A stretch of DNA of 9,005 nt from contig DXMX01000061.1 of assembly GCA_019413955.1 (NCBI GenBank), positions 2,511 to 11,515 on the forward strand, given 5' to 3'. The DNA comes from Collinsella sp. (GTDB lineage: Bacteria > Actinomycetota > Coriobacteriia > Coriobacteriales > Coriobacteriaceae). The notes under the pieces were generated by a model, which was not told where the DNA came from, made no database searches, and saw only the letters and a program-made list of their open reading frames with translations. Both the position numbers and the translations under genes were made by a program. Below are positions 5,613 to 9,005 of this stretch, piece by piece; the stretch's first letter is position 1, and each line of letters begins with the position of its first letter.

Positions 5613-7016
5613 TTAGAAGTCGGCGTTGCCCACGGTGCGCGGGTGCGGCAGGACGTCGCGGATGTTGCCCACGCCGGTCAGATACATGACCAAGCGCTCG
5701 AAGCCCAGACCGTAGCCGGCGTGCTTGCAGGAACCGTAGCGGCGCAGGTCAAGGTAGTACTTGTACTGCTCGGGATTCATGCCCAGGTCCTTGATGCGGG
5801 CCTCGAGCAGATCCAGGCGCTCCTCGCGCTGGGAGCCGCCGATAATCTCGCCGATACCGGGAACCAGGCAGTCGGCGGCGGCGACGGTCTTGCCGTCCTC
5901 GTTCATGCGCATGTAGAACGCCTTGATCTCGGCCGGGTAGTCGGTCACGAAGGTCGGGCGCTTAAAGTGCTCCTCGGTCAGGAAGCGCTCGTGCTCGGTC
6001 TGCAGGTCGATGCCCCAGCTGACGGGGTAATCAAACTGGTGGCCAGCAGCGACTGCCTGCTCCAGGATTTCGACGGCCTCGGTGTAGGTAACGCGGGCGA
6101 AGTCGGAGTTGGCGACATGGTCCAGGCGCTCGAGCAGACCCTTGTCCACAAACTTGTTGAGCATATTGAGCTCGTCGGGGCAGGTGGCCATGACGTCCTT
6201 AAGGACGTACTTGAGCATGGCCTCGGCGTTATCCATGTAGTCGTTAAGGTCGGCAAAGGCCATCTCGGGCTCGATCATCCAAAACTCGGCGGCGTGGCGC
6301 GTGGTGTTGGAGTTCTCGGCACGGAAGGTGGGGCCAAAGGTGTACACGTCGCCAAAGGCCATGGCAAAGTTCTCGGCATTGAGCTGGCCGGACACGGTGA
6401 GGCTTGCATGCTTGCCGAAGAAGTCCTGGCTCCAGTCGACCTCGCCGGACTCGGTGAGGGGCGGATTTTTGGGGTCGAGCGTGGTCACGCGGAACATCTC
6501 GCCGGCGCCCTCGCAGTCACTCGTGGTGATGATGGGGGTGTTGACGTAGACAAAGCCCTGCTCCTGGAAGAAGCGGTGGATGGCGGCAGCCGCGACAGAG
6601 CGGATGCGGAACACGGCGCGGAACAGGTTGGTGCGCGGGCGCAGGTGCTGCTGGGTGCGCAGGAACTCGACGGTTGCGCGCTTCTTCTGCAGCGGGTAAT
6701 CCGGGGCGCTGACGCCCTCGACCTCGATGGAGGTGGCAGAAAGCTCGAAAGGCTGGGGCGCATCGGGGGTCAGCTTGACGGTGCCGGTGCAAATGAGTGC
6801 GGCCGAGACGTTTTGATGGGCGATCTCGTCGTAGTTGTCGAGTGCCTCGCGGTTCATGACGACCTGCAGGTCGCGGAAGCAGCTGCCGTCGTTGAGCGTA
6901 ACGAAGCCAAAGTTCTTCATGTCGCGGACGGACTTGACCCAGCCGGCGACGGTGACGGTCTGGCCGCCGAGCGGCTCGGCATCGGCATAGAGCTGCGCGA
7001 TTTTGGTGCGGTTCAC
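5613..7016 (-). CDS. asnS: Asparagine--tRNA ligase
   Basis: This class IIb synthetase charges tRNA-Asn with asparagine in the cytoplasm. An N-terminal OB-fold anticodon-binding domain (about 20-105; VTVAGWVKSVRDMKNFGF) precedes the catalytic core. Motif 2 contains FRAENSNTTRHAAEFWMIEP (231-250), and motif 3 is GYGLGFERL (434-442) with the class II arginine at 441. The C-terminus NIRDVLPHPRTVGNADF matches the family ending. The start was set at GTG 7016: GGGAGG lies 4 nt upstream, the product is then 467 residues (E. coli AsnS is 466), and the N-terminus aligns in length with other AsnS proteins. In-frame ATGs at 7028, 7052 and 7082 lack ribosome-binding sites, and the last lies upstream of the predicted transcription start. 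The gene is monocistronic between two terminators. No T-box leader is present. Confidence 0.97.
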   Translation of the reverse strand: MNRTKIAQLYADAEPLGGQTVTVAGWVKSVRDMKNFGFVTLNDGSCFRDLQVVMNREALDNYDEIAHQNVSAALICTGTVKLTPDAPQPFELSATSIEVEGVSAPDYPLQKKRATVEFLRTQQHLRPRTNLFRAVFRIRSVAAAAIHRFFQEQGFVYVNTPIITTSDCEGAGEMFRVTTLDPKNPPLTESGEVDWSQDFFGKHASLTVSGQLNAENFAMAFGDVYTFGPTFRAENSNTTRHAAEFWMIEPEMAFADLNDYMDNAEAMLKYVLKDVMATCPDELNMLNKFVDKGLLERLDHVANSDFARVTYTEAVEILEQAVAAGHQFDYPVSWGIDLQTEHERFLTEEHFKRPTFVTDYPAEIKAFYMRMNEDGKTVAAADCLVPGIGEIIGGSQREERLDLLEARIKDLGMNPEQYKYYLDLRRYGSCKHAGYGLGFERLVMYLTGVGNIRDVLPHPRTVGNADF

Positions 7017-7062
7017 GTATCCTCCCATAACGGTTGAATGATAGTTATCCATACAGTTCGTT

Positions 7063-7071
7063 ATTCTAGCA
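7063..7071 (-). promoter_or_regulatory. Extended -10 promoter of asnS
   Basis: On the minus strand TGC-TAGAAT (7063-7071) is an extended -10 element. No good -35 lies 16-18 bp upstream, which fits this promoter class. Transcription would start near 7056, giving a leader of about 40 nt to GTG 7016 and excluding the upstream ATG codons at 7082 and probably 7052 as starts. Confidence 0.5.
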
Positions 7072-7125
7072 GCTCGGCTCATTTGGGCTATACAGATAAG
7101 GCATTGGCGGGATGGTTTTTCAAAC

Positions 7126-7160
7126 GAAAAGCGCCCGCGGCCAAATGGTCGCGGGCGCTT
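7126..7160 (-). terminator. Rho-independent terminator of the EIIA gene
   Basis: AAGCGCCCGCG (7129-7139) and CGCGGGCGCTT (7150-7160) are perfect 11-bp complements. The stem extends inward by a few pairs around an ATTT loop, with one mismatch on the transcribed side. On the minus strand the stem is followed by TTTTCGTTTG. It lies 37 nt after the EIIA stop and separates that gene from asnS. Confidence 0.85.
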
Positions 7161-7197
7161 GACGAGGTGCCTTTTGGCTGTGTGGCGCGGGGCCTGG

Positions 7198-7761
7198 CTA
7201 CTTGGTCTTGGCTACCAGCAGCGGGTCGCCAAGCTTGACGAGCGGGTTGCCGCCGATAAGCGTTCCAGACTCGCCGACATGGTCGATGCTCTTAAGACGA
7301 TCGAGCTCGGAGACGATGACGGTCACGATGTCCTCGTGACCAGCGGCCTTAATGGCCTCGCGGTCGAAGCTGATGAGCGGCTGGCCTGCCTTGACCACAT
7401 CGCCCATCTCGACAAAGCGGGCAAAACCCTTGCCGTTCATTTCCACGGTGCCCAGGCCAACATGGATGAACACGCGCAGGCCGTCCTCGGTAATCATGCC
7501 GATGGAGTGGTTGGTGACAGTGGTGGCACCGATGCGGCCGTTGGCGGGCGCATAGATGGTGCCGGTAATGGGCTCGATGCCATAGCCCTGGCCAAGCATG
7601 CCCGAGGCGATCGTCTCGTCGGGAACCTCGTTCAGGTTGACGAGCACGCCGTTGACGGGGGCATAGATGACGCCTTCGCGGGTAGCGAAGCTTGCTGCGG
7701 GCGGAACGGACGCCTCGCCGGTCGAGGTGAAGGTGGACTTAAGCGAATCGAGCAGACCCAT
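7198..7761 (-). CDS. crr: PTS glucose-family EIIA component, stand-alone
   Basis: This 187-residue soluble phosphocarrier takes phosphate from HPr and passes it to a sugar-specific EIIB; in many bacteria it also carries regulatory signals. The type-1 EIIA fold is clear: APVNGVLVNLNEVPDETIASGMLG (34-57, shown as its start and end in the family pattern), GTIYAPANGRIG (67-78), NHSIGM with His85, and FIHVGLGTVEMNGKGF with the phosphorylatable His100. At 104 a Gly replaces the Asp usual in the GxDTV motif. The start was set at ATG 7761, with GGAGG 5 nt upstream; the frame is open to 7842 but lacks support. No EIIBC, HPr or EI gene is in the window, so its transport partners lie elsewhere. The symbol reflects the family and does not assert strict orthology to E. 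coli crr. Confidence 0.93.
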   Translation of the reverse strand: MGLLDSLKSTFTSTGEASVPPAASFATREGVIYAPVNGVLVNLNEVPDETIASGMLGQGYGIEPITGTIYAPANGRIGATTVTNHSIGMITEDGLRVFIHVGLGTVEMNGKGFARFVEMGDVVKAGQPLISFDREAIKAAGHEDIVTVIVSELDRLKSIDHVGESGTLIGGNPLVKLGDPLLVAKTK

Positions 7762-7808
7762 AGTTGCCTCCAACTTAAATAGGCGCATATCGCGCGTTTG
7801 GTTTGCCG

Positions 7809-7818
7809 GAAACGTTTC
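7809..7818. promoter_or_regulatory. Candidate LacI/CcpA-type operator upstream of EIIA
   Basis: GAAACGTTTC is a perfect 10-bp palindrome with a central CG, the form bound by LacI/GalR-family regulators and similar to the core of catabolite-responsive elements. It lies between the predicted EIIA promoter and its ATG, where a bound repressor would block elongation. A second short palindrome, ACATGT (7819-7824), follows immediately. Confidence 0.4.
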
Positions 7819-7849
7819 ACATGTGTTTCGCGGCTTGGTCAACGCCCCT

Positions 7850-7878
7850 ATTCTACGCTGCTCAACGATACCTCTGAA
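7850..7878 (-). promoter_or_regulatory. Candidate EIIA promoter
   Basis: On the minus strand -35 TTCAGA (7873-7878) and -10 TAGAAT (7850-7855) are 17 bp apart. The predicted start near 7843 gives a leader of about 80 nt that contains the palindrome at 7809-7818. TTGACC further downstream has no matching -10 at a suitable distance. Confidence 0.4.
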
Positions 7879-7957
7879 CTGGGATTATGTGATATATCAG
7901 TTGAAGGGAAACTTATTGCCGGAGTGTTTCTGCGCCACGGGTTCAAGTGGGGTACGC

Positions 7958-7985
7958 TTGAAGGCGAAAAACAAGGGCGCATAAT
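7958..7985 (+). promoter_or_regulatory. Candidate promoter of the esterase gene
   Basis: -35 TTGAAG (7958-7963) and -10 CATAAT (7980-7985) are 16 bp apart. Transcription would begin near 7992, leaving a short leader with AAGGGAG 6 nt before ATG 8005. The -10 box lies inside an inverted repeat, GCGCA-TAATT-TGCGC (7977-7991), that could serve as an operator. Confidence 0.45.
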
Positions 7986-8004
7986 TTGCGCGAAGGGAGC
8001 ACAT

Positions 8005-8907
8005 ATGATTGTCGAGAACCATGCGCTGTGGGGCGAGGAGCCGACCGAGGATTATCCGGCGACGTTTACGTATCTGGGTGCCGAGCCGCTGCCCGATAAA
8101 CCGAATGGCCGCCGCCCCGCGGTGATCATCTGCGGCGGAGGCGGGTTTACACATATCGCTCCGCACGAGCAGGACCCGGTGGCGTTTGCATTTTTGGATC
8201 ACGGTTACCAGGCCTTTGTGCTCAACTATGTCACGAGCTCTACGGGTGACGTGAGCTTTCCGCACCCCCAGGCAGATCTTGCCAAGATGGTCGCCACGGT
8301 GCGCGCCAACGCCGACGAGTGGCATGTCGATCCTAAGCGCGTGTGCGTCGTGGGATTCTCGGCGGGCGGCATGATCTGTGCCTCGCTGGCAACGCAGTGG
8401 AAGACCGGCCCCTTCGCGGCACTTGCCGGGGCACGTCCGGACGACATTCGTCCCGATGCCGTGGTGCTGGGCTATCCGCTGCTCGACTTTGCCTATGTGC
8501 GCGACATGCAGACGCGCGATCCGCGCATTGACTTGCGCGTGCCCAAGACGGGCGGCAAGACGGGGCGCGATTTGCTCAACGACTACCTGTCGATGGTGAC
8601 GGGCGGCGAGGCAACTGACGAGCATCTGGCCGACATCTGCCCCACCACGCATGTTTCGCGTCAGATGCCACCGACCTTTGTGTGGGGCGTGTCCGACGAC
8701 AAGACGGCGCCGATCGCGCAGGTCTACCCGTTTGCGCAGCGCATGGCCGAGGAGGGCGTTGCATGCGAGATGCACGTCTTCGACCAGGGTGGTCACGGCC
8801 TTTCGCTCGGCAACGCCAACACCGCGGTCGACAACGAGGACAAGCAGGTGGCGGTCCGCCCTTGGATTCGCCTAGCCTTCCGCTTCCTGGAGCGCCACGG
8901 GTTTTAG
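8005..8907 (+). CDS. Alpha/beta-hydrolase esterase (acetyl-xylan-esterase-like / BD-FAE-like)
   Basis: This is a 300-residue cytoplasmic hydrolase with no signal peptide. The oxyanion region is IICGGGGF (41-48), where family members often have CPGGGY or HGGG. The nucleophile elbow GFSAGG places Ser119. WGVSDDKTAP gives the likely acid Asp232, and DQGGHGLSL gives His264, completing the catalytic triad. The layout RPAVIICGGGGF, then VAFAFLDHGYQAFVLNY, matches Gram-positive intracellular carbohydrate-ester esterases that remove acetyl or feruloyl groups from imported oligosaccharides. The actual substrate is unknown. The start was set at ATG 8005 with AAGGGAG 6 nt upstream. The open frame extends to 7798, but the upstream part overlaps the EIIA control region and has no family resemblance. 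The gene is divergent from EIIA, and both may belong to carbohydrate use. Confidence 0.93.
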   Translation: MIVENHALWGEEPTEDYPATFTYLGAEPLPDKPNGRRPAVIICGGGGFTHIAPHEQDPVAFAFLDHGYQAFVLNYVTSSTGDVSFPHPQADLAKMVATVRANADEWHVDPKRVCVVGFSAGGMICASLATQWKTGPFAALAGARPDDIRPDAVVLGYPLLDFAYVRDMQTRDPRIDLRVPKTGGKTGRDLLNDYLSMVTGGEATDEHLADICPTTHVSRQMPPTFVWGVSDDKTAPIAQVYPFAQRMAEEGVACEMHVFDQGGHGLSLGNANTAVDNEDKQVAVRPWIRLAFRFLERHGF

Positions 8908-8934
8908 TTACGGCGTTTTACCAAACGCCGTAAC
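8907..8934 (+). terminator. Strong hairpin at the end of the esterase gene
   Basis: GTTACGGCGTTT (8907-8918) and AAACGCCGTAAC (8923-8934) form a perfect 12-bp stem with a TACC loop, starting on the last base of the TAG stop. No T-run follows on the plus strand, so termination is likely but not textbook. It may serve as a 3'-end stabiliser or be shared with a convergent transcript. Confidence 0.55.
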
Positions 8935-9000
8935 CACTTGACGCTGCAAGCCCGCCAGGGCGGCAATCTGCCTTTCAACTTCGGCGGCATGACCAGAAGG
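8908..9000 (-). other. Possible fragment of a convergent coding sequence
   Basis: One minus-strand frame ending in TAA (8910-8908) reads like a protein C-terminus, an amphipathic Ala-rich helix around AAEVERQIAALAGLQRQ. A TGA at 9003-9001 closes this frame just inside the window. A second minus frame (stop 8906-8904) stays open to the edge but looks less protein-like. It could be a degraded gene end, a sequence-error frameshift or chance. Confidence 0.2.
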
Positions 9001-9005
9001 TCAAT

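Noticed and set aside
5586..7037. 483-codon plus-strand open frame opposite asnS
   Set aside because: It is the antisense shadow of a clear asnS gene in GC-rich DNA, with no domain and no ribosome-binding site.
7017..7197. T-box riboswitch before asnS
   Set aside because: The predicted leader is only about 40 nt, and the gap is filled by the EIIA terminator and the promoter.
7798..8004. 69-codon N-terminal extension of the esterase
   Set aside because: It overlaps the EIIA leader and promoter region, has no family similarity, and ATG 8005 has a good ribosome-binding site.
1..9005. Mobile element, CRISPR array, tRNA or defence island
   Set aside because: No transposase, integrase, regular spaced repeats, cloverleaf or toxin-antitoxin-like pair was found; all genes are housekeeping or transport types.

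Overview
This 9-kb window is an ordinary stretch of a GC-rich (roughly 60%), low-repeat bacterial chromosome. Protein style, codon use, the mix of lipoprotein and Sec signals and the AT-poor intergenic DNA suggest a Gram-positive actinobacterium of the class Coriobacteriia. Collinsella or a close relative is my best guess; this rests on general resemblance and not on a database match. I see no phage, insertion sequence, CRISPR array, tRNA or rRNA.

Layout, left to right. (1) 1-1355, minus: the N-terminal 451 residues of a secreted 5'-nucleotidase/metallophosphatase; its 3' end lies beyond the left edge. (2) 1420-1515: two tandem hairpin terminators that share a loop sequence. (3) 1514-4408, minus: a three-gene ABC importer in the order substrate-binding lipoprotein, permease, ATPase. 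It belongs to the family that includes streptococcal TrpXYZ, so aromatic amino acids are the predicted cargo. A promoter, a hairpin at the transcription start and a pair of phased direct repeats lie upstream. (4) 4569-5354, minus: a winged-helix/WYL-like transcriptional regulator just upstream of the importer. (5) 5613-7016, minus: asparaginyl-tRNA synthetase with its own extended -10 promoter and a textbook terminator. (6) 7198-7761, minus: a stand-alone PTS glucose-family EIIA protein with terminator, promoter and a LacI/CcpA-type palindrome. (7) 8005-8907, plus: an alpha/beta-hydrolase esterase divergent from EIIA, followed by a strong hairpin. (8) 8935-9005: no convincing gene.

How the parts fit together: importer, synthetase and EIIA are separate transcription units, divided by clear terminators except between the regulator and the importer. 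There no terminator is visible and there are candidate regulator-binding repeats, so a local regulatory link between the WYL-like protein and the importer is reasonable but unproven. Several starts were moved downstream of the longest open frame because ribosome-binding sites and family lengths support the shorter proteins.

I found no clearly new multi-gene system. The most interesting signals are non-coding: the shared loop of the tandem terminators, the 21-bp-phased repeats before the importer, the palindrome before EIIA, and the nested repeats between the regulator and asnS.
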